A stretch of DNA of 64,000 bases from Stictocephala bisonia (taxonomy: Eukaryota > Arthropoda > Insecta > Hemiptera > Membracidae). Location: the NCBI GenBank assembly GCA_035578905.1, contig JAQJVL010000808.1, forward strand, positions 1 to 64,000. Reading direction: 5' to 3'. The translations under genes and the position numbers were made by a program. Position 1 is the first letter of the stretch, and each line of letters opens with the position of its first letter. Of this stretch, positions 48,211 to 61,084 are shown piece after piece. Below the pieces are notes generated by a model that did no database searches, was not told the DNA's origin, and worked only from the letters and a program-made list of their open reading frames with translations.

Positions 48211-50072
48211 TTTTATAGTCTAGACCCCCTATAAGTATATTTTAGGGGGATGCAAAGTAGTGCAAACATATGAGAGTTAGTAGAAGCACAGTTTTATAGT
48301 CTAGATCCCCTATAAGTATATTTTAGGGGGATGCAAAGTAGTGCAAACATATGAGAGTTAGTAGAAGCACAGTTTTATAGTCTAGACCCCCTATAAGTAT
48401 ATTTTAGGGGGATGCAAAGTAGTGCAAACATATGAGAGTTAGTAGAAGCACAGTTTTATAGTCTAGATCCCCTATAAGTATATTTTAGGGGGATGCAAAG
48501 TAGTGCAAACATATGAGAGTTAGTAGAAGCACAGTTTTATAGTCTAGACCCCCTATAAGTATATTTTAGGGGGATGCAAAGAAGTGCAAACATATGAGAG
48601 TTAGTAGAAGCACTGTTTTATAGTCTAGATCCCCTATAAGTATATTTTAGGGGGATGCAAAGTAGTGCAAACATATGAGAGTTAGTAGAAGCACAGTTTT
48701 ATAGTCTAGACCCCCTATAAGTATATTTTAGGGGGATGCAAAGTAGTGCAAACATATGAGAGTTAGTAGAAGCACAGTTTTATAGTCTAGACCCCCTATA
48801 AGTATATTTTAGGGGGATGCAAAGTAGTGCAAACATATGAGAGTTAGTAGAAGCACAGTTTTATAGTCTAGATCCCCTATAAGTATATTTTAGGGGGATG
48901 CAAAGTAGTGCAAACATATGAGAGTTAGTAGAAGCACAGTTTTATAGTCTAGACCCCCTATAAGTATATTTTAGGGGGATGCAAAGTAGTGCAAACATAT
49001 GAGAGTTAGTAGAAGCACAGTTTTATAGTCTAGATCCCCTATAAGTATATTTTAGGGGGATGCAAAGTAGTGCAAACATATGAGAGTTAGTAGAAGCACA
49101 GTTTTATAGTCTAGACCCCCTATAAGTATATTTTAGGGGGATGCAAAGTAGTGCAAACATATGAGAGTTAGTAGAAGCACAGTTTTATAGTCTAGACCCC
49201 CTATAAGTATATTTTAGGGGGATGCAAAGTAGTGCAAACATATGAGAGTTAGTAGAAGCACAGTTTTATAGTCTAGACCCCCTATAAGTATATTTTAGGG
49301 GGATGCAAAGTAGTGCAAACATATGAGAGTTAGTAGAAGCACAGTTTTATAGTCTAGACCCCCTATAAGAATATTTTAGGTGGATGCAAAGTAGTGCAAA
49401 CATATGAGAGTTAGTAGAAGCACAGTTTTATAGTCTAGACCCCCTATAAGTATATTTTAGGGGGATGCAAAGTAGTGCAAACATATGAGAGTTAGTAGAA
49501 GCACAGTTTTATATTCTAGACCCCCTATAAGTATATTTTAGGGGGATGCAAAGTAGTGCAAACATATGAGAGTTAGTAGAAGCACAGTTTTATAGTCTAG
49601 ACCCCCTATAAGTATATTTTAGGGGGATGCAAAGTAGTGCAAACATATGAGAGTTAGTAGAAGCACAGTTTTATAGTCTAGAACCCATATAAGTATATTT
49701 TGCGGGGATGCAAAGTAGTGCAAACATGTGAGAGTTAGTAGAAGCACAGTTTTATAGTCTAGAACCCATATAAGTATATTTTGCGGGGATGCAAAGTAGT
49801 GCAAACATGTAAGAGTTAGTAGAAGCACAGTTTTATAGTCTAGAACCCATATAAGTATATTTTGCGGGGATGCAAAGTAGTGCAAACATATGAGAGTTAG
49901 TAGAAGCACAGTTTTATAGTCTAGAACCCATATAAGTATATTTTGCGAGGATGCAAAGTAGTGCAAACATGTGAGAGTTAGTAGAAGCACAGTTTTATAG
50001 TCTAGACCCCCTATAAGTATATTTTAGGGGGATGCAAAGTAGTACAAACATATGAGAGTTAGTAGAAGCACA
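48211..50072 (+). repeat. Minisatellite: 23 units of 81 bp
   Basis: Equivalent points, such as TTTTATAGTCTAGA, recur every 81 bases (48211, 48292, and so on). Each unit has CCCCCTA...TATATTTTAGGGGG, a stem-loop with a 7-bp stem, then ATGCAAAGTAGTGCAAAC and GAGAGTTAGTAGAAGCAC. Units with GACCCCC and GATCCCC alternate through the first half. Four consecutive units at about 49676-49950 carry AACCCATATAAG and TTTTGCG instead. Identity is otherwise near complete, so the array is recent. Confidence 0.97.
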
Positions 50073-50626
50073 TACACATAATTTCTCGTCCAATGTTAAA
50101 TATTGTGTCTCAAATTATCAGCTATTTTGGGATGCAGTTGGGGAGAGCTACTGTAGTCCCATATAAATGTAATGCGGTTTAAACCATCTATCTATATAAC
50201 ACAACTCTTATATTATAGATCGTTGGTTTAAATCAGCTGTAGAAGCAGACCTCACTAACTAACATAATTATTGTCACATACCTATTATGAGATATCTGCA
50301 GTATACAATCAAGAGTAGAAATTACTTCAACATTTCATAATGAAAACCCAATTAACAAGCTTTTTGTCGCATGGTTATGTTTTTTAATCAGCTTTTTGAA
50401 ATAAATAATTAAATTAATTCCAATAATACTCTTATGGAAAAAAGGAAAAGTTTATCTGCTATTTCTACCATTTAGGAATGTAATGTAAAGAAATCCTTCC
50501 TTAGCGGTTCTCTGTGATACAAAAGCTAACTTCCCTCCAAATTTCATCAAAATCTGTTCAGTAGTTCCGAATGTTTCGTCATCGGTGAATACGTTGGTTT
50601 TGGATTTTATACAGTACTAGGGGACA
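50073..50626 (+). other. Nothing recognised
   Basis: The motif AATTTCATCAAAATCTGTTC at 50543 is common in decayed insect transposons but gives no family here. Confidence 0.35.
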
Positions 50627-51154
50627 ACCCTGCACGCTTCGCGTGCCAACCCCGACGCTCGCTACGCTCGATACACCTCGGCCTTCGGCCTCGGCATGTA
50701 ACTATTCAATACAAAAATCGGTATATTAACTATATAACGTAAATACAATATTACATTTCGGAACAGTATCTCACTCACACTAATTGCTTTGCTACCTATT
50801 TAGCCTATTTCAAGAGTGTTCATTTCATTTATTTTTGTTTAACAGCTGAAGATTAAACTCATAGTAAAATATTAAATAGTATAATGTCAAACATTCAAAA
50901 TAGACATGTTTATTTATTTACAAAACAGCTGTTATTAATTTACTAAAATCAACCCAATGTTATCCTTATGGACCAATCTTTTAAGGGTGCTTTATACCCC
51001 TTAAGAGTACTTTATCAAGATGAAAATACTTTAGTTGTCCTATTTAAGTTCTAAAGAAACAGTGTACAAAATTTCAGCTCTCTACCTACATGGGAAGTTG
51101 GAGAATTAGTGATGAGTGAGTCAATCAGTGAGGGCTTTGCCTTTTATATATAGA
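50627..51154 (-). mobile_element. Complete non-autonomous Helitron (528 bp), minus strand
   Basis: On the minus strand it runs from TCTATATATAAAAGGCAAAG (5' end, with CTCACTGATTGACTCACTC next) to a 3' end GGGTTGTCCCCTAG. On the + strand the base before CTAG is A (50626) and the base after the terminal GA is T (51155), the A|T insertion rule. The stem-forming GCCGAGG/CCTCGGC and GAGCG/CGCTC palindromes lie near the 3' end. Confidence 0.87.
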
Positions 51155-51689
51155 TACAGTATTAAGAATGTCAGAATTATAAACAATAAAAAACTTAACA
51201 TATGATCAAATAGAAAATTTAAAATCTACAGATGTAAAAAAAATTTTCAACTTTAGTTCAAATAAAAGTCTGAACAAGTATCATTCTGTCAATGAACAAA
51301 TAACAGTAAAGGACAGGTCACCTTCCGGTACCGACTGTGATCTGTCTGACATCAGAGTCTTGTTTTTTCTTTCTTTTTCATTTGATAAAATAGTGAGAAA
51401 GAATTGCACACTATCTTTATAGATAGTGGATTCTTAGAAAATAAACAACGAGTTTATTTATGTCCACAAGATGTCCTCGTTTGCACATATACGACTGATG
51501 TTTGAACCTTATTACAAACACCAACAAAATATGTTGAAATTAAATTTTAAAACTTCACATATATTTTAAAACACTAGTTCTTCCCCTTGTGTATTGTTAG
51601 TTCTGCTGCTCAGCCGTCGAGCGGGACAAATTAAAAACAACGTAATGCACTATTTTACTATGAACTCTTTGTACAGGTTCATTTAAGCA
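51155..51689 (+). other. Nothing recognised
   Basis: AT-rich spacer. AACTATCTTTATAGATAGT-like short inverted repeat near 51410-51428 only. Confidence 0.3.
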
Positions 51690-51943
51690 TATATAGGGTT
51701 GGGCAAAAGTCTGGAATATATTTATTAATTTCAAAACCATTTAAAGAAATGCAATGAAACTTTGCAGTTATGTACATGTCCCTATATGAAACATTTAGAC
51801 ATTTTTTACTTGTTTTTCACATAGCCAGGTGATGGCCGATGATGGAAGTCTTAAAATTTTTAAATGTAAGCCTACCTCGAGTTATAACTTATTTTAAAGG
51901 TATTTTTTTGCAAAACACAAGAGTCCAAACCTGAGGTCAAAGG

Positions 51944-52567
51944 GAGATTTCCAATTGCACCGGGGTCAGGGATCGGCCCCAAACTGATGTGTCCAGATGC
52001 ACCGGAGCCCCTTTTGGGGGGTGTTCCAATTGCACCAGAGGCCCTTGTTTATGACATGAGCCGGGAAAGTCCAACCAGCCCGGATTCCTAGTACAGTAAC
52101 CCCAAGCTGACCATGCCAAATTCCACACCCTTTGTTATGACATGAGTCATGAGTCGGTTAGGATAGGTTAGGTTAGGTTAGGTTAGGTTAGGTTAGGTTA
52201 GGTTAGATGTTAGTGTTGCCACGGATAAACACAAAATTAAACATTAAATACATAGTTACCATATTTATTAGTTAGAACCTGCTATGGTCTACCATTAGTA
52301 TGTGCCACGAAACATCGGCAAGTGTTTGATAGAATATTCCATTGCGAAATTGTTAAACACTTATAAACTATGTTTGAAGAAATGTAGTGGGGTGGGGAAG
52401 GAAGGGGCCTTCCAATTGCACCGGCTCCGGCGGTCGAAGGAATTTGCAGCGGGGATAAGTGAGGTGGGTAGATTTTGACCACCGGTGCATCTGGACACTT
52501 TTCGGACGGAGGAATGTTTTGACCCGTGGAAATTCCTTTGACCGCCGGTGCAACTGGATATCAGCCA
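51944..52567. mobile_element. MITE with iterated TCCAATTGCACCGG motif, carrying a TTAGG array
   Basis: GGTCAAAGG (51935-51943) and GGTCAAAAGG (52568-52577) flank it as a probable target duplication. The ends are GATTTCCAATTGCACCGG and, inverted, GATATCCAGTTGCACCGG. Motifs of the form TCCA(G/A)(A/T)TGCACC(G/A)G recur at about 51949, 51993, 52025, 52410 and, inverted, 52482 and 52545, so ends and subterminal regions are built from one repeated motif. More GC-rich than its host. The frames inside (minus 51937-52128 and 52368-52703) just translate these repeats. Confidence 0.7.
52156..52207 (+). repeat. Interstitial telomeric repeat (TTAGG), 8 perfect tandem units
   Basis: GGTTAGGATA followed by eight uninterrupted GGTTA units (52166-52205), that is (TTAGG)n, the ancestral insect telomere repeat. 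It lies inside the MITE at 51944-52567, so it was probably carried or expanded there rather than marking a chromosome end. Confidence 0.9.
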
Positions 52568-53477
52568 GGTCAAAAGGATGACCCAGCCAGAAAATACAGC
52601 CTCTCAAATAATTTAATGTCAGGGTTGGGCAAAAGTCTGGAATGTATTTATTAATTTTAAAACTATTAAAAGAAAAGTAATGAAACTTTGTAGTTATGTA
52701 CATGTCCCTATACCAAACACATGGATATATTTTCTTGTTTTTTCATATCCAGGGGATGGCCTATGAAGGAAGTCCTAAACATTTTAAATGTAAGCCTACC
52801 TCGAGTTAAACCTCATTTTAAAGGTCATTGTTTGTGCAAACCTGAGGTAAAAAGGATGATCCATTCACAAAATACAGCGATTCAAAGAATTTAATGTCAT
52901 ATTACTAAGTCTCCTCAGTTATACGGCTATTTATTGAACAGTTTCAGGTTCCTGCTGCTGATTATGTTGTTGATTGTTAACAATCGTAACAAACGACTGC
53001 ACTATAAAAATAGATATGCTATTTAATTAAAAAATAGTTTAAGAATATTATTATAATAATTTGTTACTTATTTTTTGTGAAATTTAATTTCTCATATTCA
53101 GTTAGATAAATTATAGCTCTACGCAGCAATAGATAATAACTATCTTACCTTTGTCTTATGCAGTGTTAGTACTGTAATATGACATTAAATTCTTTAAGAG
53201 GCTATATTTTTTGACTAGGTAATCCTTTAGACCTTAGGTTTAGCCTCTTGTGTTTTAACAACAAAGACCTTTAAAATGAGTTATAACTCGAGGTAGGCTT
53301 ACATTTAAAATTTTTAAGACTTCCTTCATCGGCCATCACCTGGCTATGCGAAAAACAAGTAAAATATGTCTAAATGTTTGGTATAGGGACAAGACATAAT
53401 TGCAAAGTTTCATTAAATTTCTTTCAGTGGTTTTGAAATTAATAAATATATTCCAGACTTTTGCACAACCCTATATA

Positions 53478-53920
53478 ATCTACTTCAGAAGGTTGATTTG
53501 TAGGCCTACTACGTCAACTTCAACTTTTAATTTTCAAGTTAGGCTACACCTTCTTTTTTGTGTTTATCCAAAAGTGAACTCAACGCAATAGTTTTGTCCC
53601 GCTAATAGTGTTAATACTATTGATACTATTTTATTACTATTTTAATTTGCCTCTGTTAGTATCTGTTCAATAAGGTCATAGTTCTTCAAAATTTCCACCC
53701 AACATGGTATAGGAATTTGTCAAACCACGTTTTTCGGCTATAAGAATAACATGGCAAAAGATTTAAATGAATCGAAAAGTAACATCTATTCAAATGTAAA
53801 TAATGTATTCAATCTTAACAGCTGTTGAAATATAAAAATAGTTATTGTAATATTGAGAATGTTAGATCACATACATTGTATAAACCAAAGAAGGTTGTAA
53901 GCACGGGTTTACCTGACTGT
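53478..53920 (+). other. Nothing recognised
   Basis: AT-rich spacer. Confidence 0.3.
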
Positions 53921-54238
53921 AGGGCTCCGCCCCAACGGACTTGAATGTTTCAATGGTAATCTAAAGCCCTTATTTTATTTTTTTAAATTAATCTTCAACT
54001 GTTAAAAAATGAATGGACTCGTTTGAAATAGGCTAAGTAATACCGTCGGGTGTTTACACTAATAAATATGTATCGACGCAATTAATGTGAGTGAGACACT
54101 GTAAATAAATTTAATATTATAATTTTGCGCGACACAGTTTACCTACTAATATTTGTGGTTAAAAGTCACAGGCCGGGTTGTGATGAGCGCAGCGAGTGTC
54201 GGGGTTAGCAGGTGAAAGGGCGCAGGGGTGTCCCCTAG
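53921..54238 (+). mobile_element. Non-autonomous Helitron, plus strand
   Basis: The 3' end is GCGCAGGGGTGTCCCCTAG then T (54239), with GAGCGCAGCGAGTG upstream. The interior TGGTAATCTAAAG and CAACTGTTAAA... blocks match the inverse of the copy at 7196-7510. Both begin near TAGGGCT rather than at a TC...AAAGGC start, so they may share a shortened 5' end. Confidence 0.7.
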
Positions 54239-54589
54239 TATAAGTTTATCTATAATCTATGTCACCTGTGTTTTTCTTGTTCAATGGATAGTCCTAAGTT
54301 TTACTAAAAAAATGTACTCAATAATTTTAACAATTTAATATTCCGTTTATCCTGACAGTCAATCGTTTGTTAGCCAGTCGATTAGCCCAAATTCCTAGAT
54401 CATGTACGAGGTATGGATTCTTGTATTGATTAAATGCAGTATGAATAATAATACTGCATTTAAAGTTTATTATTCCCTACTTTATAAGGATCCAGGATAT
54501 AAAACGGTAGTACTATTATCTTACAAAAATAAGTAGATTAACCATTACCACAGACCAAATTATTTATTAGATATTCTTTTCTTACATAT
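54239..54589 (+). other. Nothing recognised
   Basis: AT-rich spacer; an ATACTGCATTTAAAG/ATGCAGTAT-type inverted repeat sits at 54434-54465. Confidence 0.3.
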
Positions 54590-55020
54590 GAGACGCCGAC
54601 CCAACGTTGTTGGTATTTTAAGGCGAATATGAATGGTTATATGAGTGTAGGATGAGTGTAGTCTGGTTACTAACTGAGTTCAACTGTTCCTCAGATAGGG
54701 CAATTTATTAATAACCCAACAGCCAGGGCAACTAATGGACCTACAGCTTTACGTGGAATCCGAACCACGTAGTTCTGGTCTGATTTTCAGCTAATTGACA
54801 AGCCTGATACTCAGTTATCACCCCCACACAACATCCGCACAATGATTACCACCCAACATGGACACCCCAGACTTCTCTAGTAGTGTCTACGCCGATAGCA
54901 ACCATCAAGCGGATGCCATGTCGGTATTAAGAGGACCGAGCATCCAACCTATCGCCTACAATCTCCCAAACACTTTGTCTCCCCATGTAGCTGGGTTACA
55001 GTATATCTGCCAGTACAAAG
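54590..55020 (-). repeat. SINE-like dispersed repeat, longest copy
   Basis: On the minus strand it carries GTGTTTGGGAGATTG, GGCGATAGGTTGGATG, GTGGTTCGGATTCCACGTA and GGGTTATTAATAAATTGC, collinear with 24196-24620. GGTTCGGATTCC resembles a pol III B box. The + frame 54858-55052 crosses it and is a by-product. Confidence 0.6.
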
Positions 55021-58698
<3,678 letters not shown>

Positions 58699-58860
58699 TC
58701 TATAGGCTATACATAAAAGCCAAATACCACTGACTCACTCACTGATCACTGTTTCTCAAAAACCACTAAAACTTCGAGGTTGAAATTTTATAAGATGATT
58801 GGTCCTATATTGTAGGCGTGCAATAAGAGGGGATTAAGGCCAACATTTCTTGGCCTAAAT
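58699..58860 (+). mobile_element. Helitron 5' end fragment
   Basis: TCTATAGGCTATACATAAAA then GCCAAATACCACTGACTC and ACTCACTGATCACTG follow the TCTAT...AAAGGC...CACTGACTGACTCA layout of the other Helitron starts. The base before TC is G, not A, and no 3' end was found downstream, so this is probably truncated. Confidence 0.55.
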
Positions 58861-59431
58861 ATCGACAACATTTGAATTTTAACATCTATGTAGATTTTGT
58901 TTGTAAAAAAATGTCTTCCGGTATTTTTGCTTTGTATTGCTTGTCTAAATTCTCGAATTCAGATGTTTTACTTACAGCATAATATGGTTTGATTTATACA
59001 TTCCTAACTTATGCTGGTCATGAATCTACAAGGACTCAATTTTTGTTCTGACTACAAAAAAAGTAATTAGACTTAGATCCATTTTTAAGAAACAAAATCG
59101 TTATCATTGTAAAAATCTTTTTAAATCTAATAAAATAACAACATTTCTATCTATATACATTCTGTACACTCTACTTTTTGTAAAACACCATACTTTTTAA
59201 CAACTCAACTGCAACACCATACAATTGTAACAGAAATATTCTTCCGATTCCAAAACACAAAACAAGTTTTTTCACCGAACATCTCTTGCACTAATTAGTA
59301 TTAATAATTTGTTTAATGCCATTATATTTGTATGTTATTATTTTGCAATAGTTTTATGATTATTTTGATAGTTAATATTGTCTTGCTTTGTTAAGACTTT
59401 TAATTTTTTTTTTATGTAATAAAAAATTCTT
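58861..59431 (+). other. Nothing recognised
   Basis: AT-rich spacer. Confidence 0.3.
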
Positions 59432-59514
59432 TTTTGGGTTAAGTGCAAGAGAGGACTTTATTATAGTCCTAACTTCACCCCTAATAAAGACGATTTTCAC
59501 TTCCTTTTATTTCA
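59432..59514 (+). repeat. LINE 3' tail with AGGAC stem-loop
   Basis: GGGTTAAGTGCAAGAGAGGA, then a TTATTATA loop, AGTCCTAACTTCACCCC and AATAAAGACGATTTTCACTT. Fourth copy of the tail described at 18950-19020; the loop differs in length but AGGACT/AGTCCT still pairs. Confidence 0.65.
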
Positions 59515-59830
59515 TACAATGCTATCAGATTCTACAACGCACTGGCGGACGAGCTTATGACTGGTATTGGTTGTAGGTCTTTTGGTAATGCCTTGAAGAA
59601 CTACTTGATAGATAAGCATTACTACAGCGTTACGGATTATCTCTCATGCTAAGCTTATGCTTATACTAATGTTAAGCATTAGTGTATATAATAAGTATTA
59701 TGGAATTATTGTATTGTTTGCTTATTTTCTTAAATCCATTTTTTGTAGTCTACTAAATAAAAAAGAAAATTGTGACGCTATTATGCAGTTGTGGAACTGT
59801 TTTTCTAAATAAAGATGTTTTTGATTTGGT
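59515..59830 (+). pseudogene. LINE ORF2 C-terminal end plus 3' UTR
   Basis: One frame reads YNAIRFYNALADEL, CRSFGNALKNYLIDK and HYYSVTDYLSC before a stop near 59650. This is the usual end of LINE ORF2 proteins, where an NxLP-like motif precedes a short F...L...L tail. The 3' end is near AAATAAAGATGTTTTTGATT at 59805-59825. It directly follows the other LINE tail, suggesting insertion next to it. Confidence 0.55.
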
Positions 59831-59990
59831 TAGGTTATGTTAGGTTGGGGTCGTTTTGTTAGATTAATTTTGTTAACAATAGAACAACAAATTGCTGGGG
59901 TTTAAGCTTAAAAGCTAACCTAACCAAGATATCAAAACTAACGTAACCTCACAAAACCAAACCTAACTAAACCTAACCATTTAATAATTT
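59826..59990. repeat. Inverted clusters of GGTTAGGTTA/TAACCTAACC
   Basis: TTGGTTAGGTTATGTTAGG on the left and ACCTAACTAAACCTAACCA on the right, with more AACCTAACC between, can pair into a rough hairpin of about 50-base arms. It is similar to many insect MITE and foldback remnants. Confidence 0.45.
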
Positions 59991-60108
59991 TCTGTCTTAC
60001 TAACAGTATGTTAAGGTCCTCTGAAGAGTTCTAATTTGTACATATCAAGGTGCTCATCACTTTAGACTAGTACTCTGTTGGATTATGTCTGTTACGTTTG
60101 AATTACTT

Positions 60109-60232
60109 GCAGTGGGTCAGAGTCCGTTATGTGCCCCCCAAATAGGTACTATGTTTTACAGCTGTAATTATGTAACCTAACCTACCTACACTGCCGCCGG
60201 GGGGGGCATATACGATATCTGACCGCAGTGCC
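60109..60232. repeat. Small inverted repeat with CCCCCC/GGGGGG ends
   Basis: GCAGTGGGTCAGAGTCCG and TATGTGCCCCCC on the left pair with GGGGGGGCATATACGATATC and TGACCGCAGTGC on the right. The arms are about 32 bases; likely a tiny MITE. Confidence 0.5.
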
Positions 60233-60420
60233 CCCCAGCTGCAGTCCATATGTCTAGATAAGTTTCAAGATAGTCAATAATTTTTATTATCGACAATTTA
60301 AATGTTGTCTCTTGGATCATATGTGAAATTTACAAGTTAGTCTTTTAATTTACTACTTTTTTAAAATTAGTTGTAAATAATAACTTCACACTCGTATCAC
60401 AATTTAATATAAACAGACTA

Positions 60421-60585
60421 GCGAAGTTTACTCTTGAGAAAAATTCCAACTGCCCGACGCTAGCGATCCCAGTGGTCGTAATGCAGAGTTACGACATCTC
60501 TCCACTTATCGCGTCGGTTGTTTGCTAAACCCCCGCTAGGATCGCTAGCAACGCTTGATTGGGAAGTAAAACGACTGAGCTTCGC
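60421..60585. mobile_element. 165-bp MITE, TA target site
   Basis: TA at 60419-60420 and 60586-60587 flanks GCGAAGTTTACTC and, inverted, GCGAAGCTCAGTC. The arms remain similar to GCTAGCGATCC near 60462 and its inverse near 60538. No coding capacity; Tc1/mariner-type by its TA. Confidence 0.7.
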
Positions 60586-61084
60586 TATTGTGTGTTTATG
60601 TTATACTGTGAAAATCATACAGATTCGTGATTTTTGTCGTAGTATTTTTTTCACTCAAAACAAGTTTACTTAATGACAACCTGTTAGATACATAAAAAGT
60701 CATGTTTAAAAAATACAGTGCTATAAATAATACGTGAATTGTAAATACTAAATGTATAAATGAAATAGTGATATTAATGCGTCGGTTACTGTCCAGACAA
60801 ATACATAATACTTACATCTCAAAATTTGTAAGGATGGTTATTTTCATTTTATTTTATTTTATTTTTATTATTATCATTTTTTTTAGCAAGAAAAACATAT
60901 TAAGCAATAATTTATTTCGGAACCAAACTAGTTACAGTATTATTTATTTACAAACTACGCAATTCAATATCATCCCCAACCTACAGAATAATCTATACAT
61001 TAAACAAATGTATTTTATTGTATTTTTACTATTAAAAATAAAATTTTAAGATAAATGTAGGCTCATTTTCCTCTTTATCTCCTT
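60586..61084 (+). other. Nothing recognised
   Basis: AT-rich. The frame 60768-61049 is Ile/Phe/Asn-rich through base composition and matches nothing. Confidence 0.35.

Larger units (their letters stand above)
51690..53477. mobile_element. TIR element with a duplicated left arm
   Basis: The outer ends are TATAGGGTTGGGCAAAAG (51692) and, inverted, TATAGGGTTGTGCAAAAG (53476). The arm of about 290 bases includes TCTGGAATATATTTATTAA, ATGGCCGATGA, AAGCCTACCTCGAGTTA, AAACCTGAGGTC and AATTTAATGTC. The left arm occurs twice in tandem: 51690-52620 (interrupted by the MITE at 51944-52567) and 52621-52905. The right arm is at 53170-53477. The core encodes nothing. Confidence 0.75.

Noticed and set aside
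49619..49990. 123-codon minus-strand frame with 27-residue repeats
   Set aside because: It is a translation of the 81-bp tandem array; the frame is open only because 81 is a multiple of 3 and four variant units lack stops.
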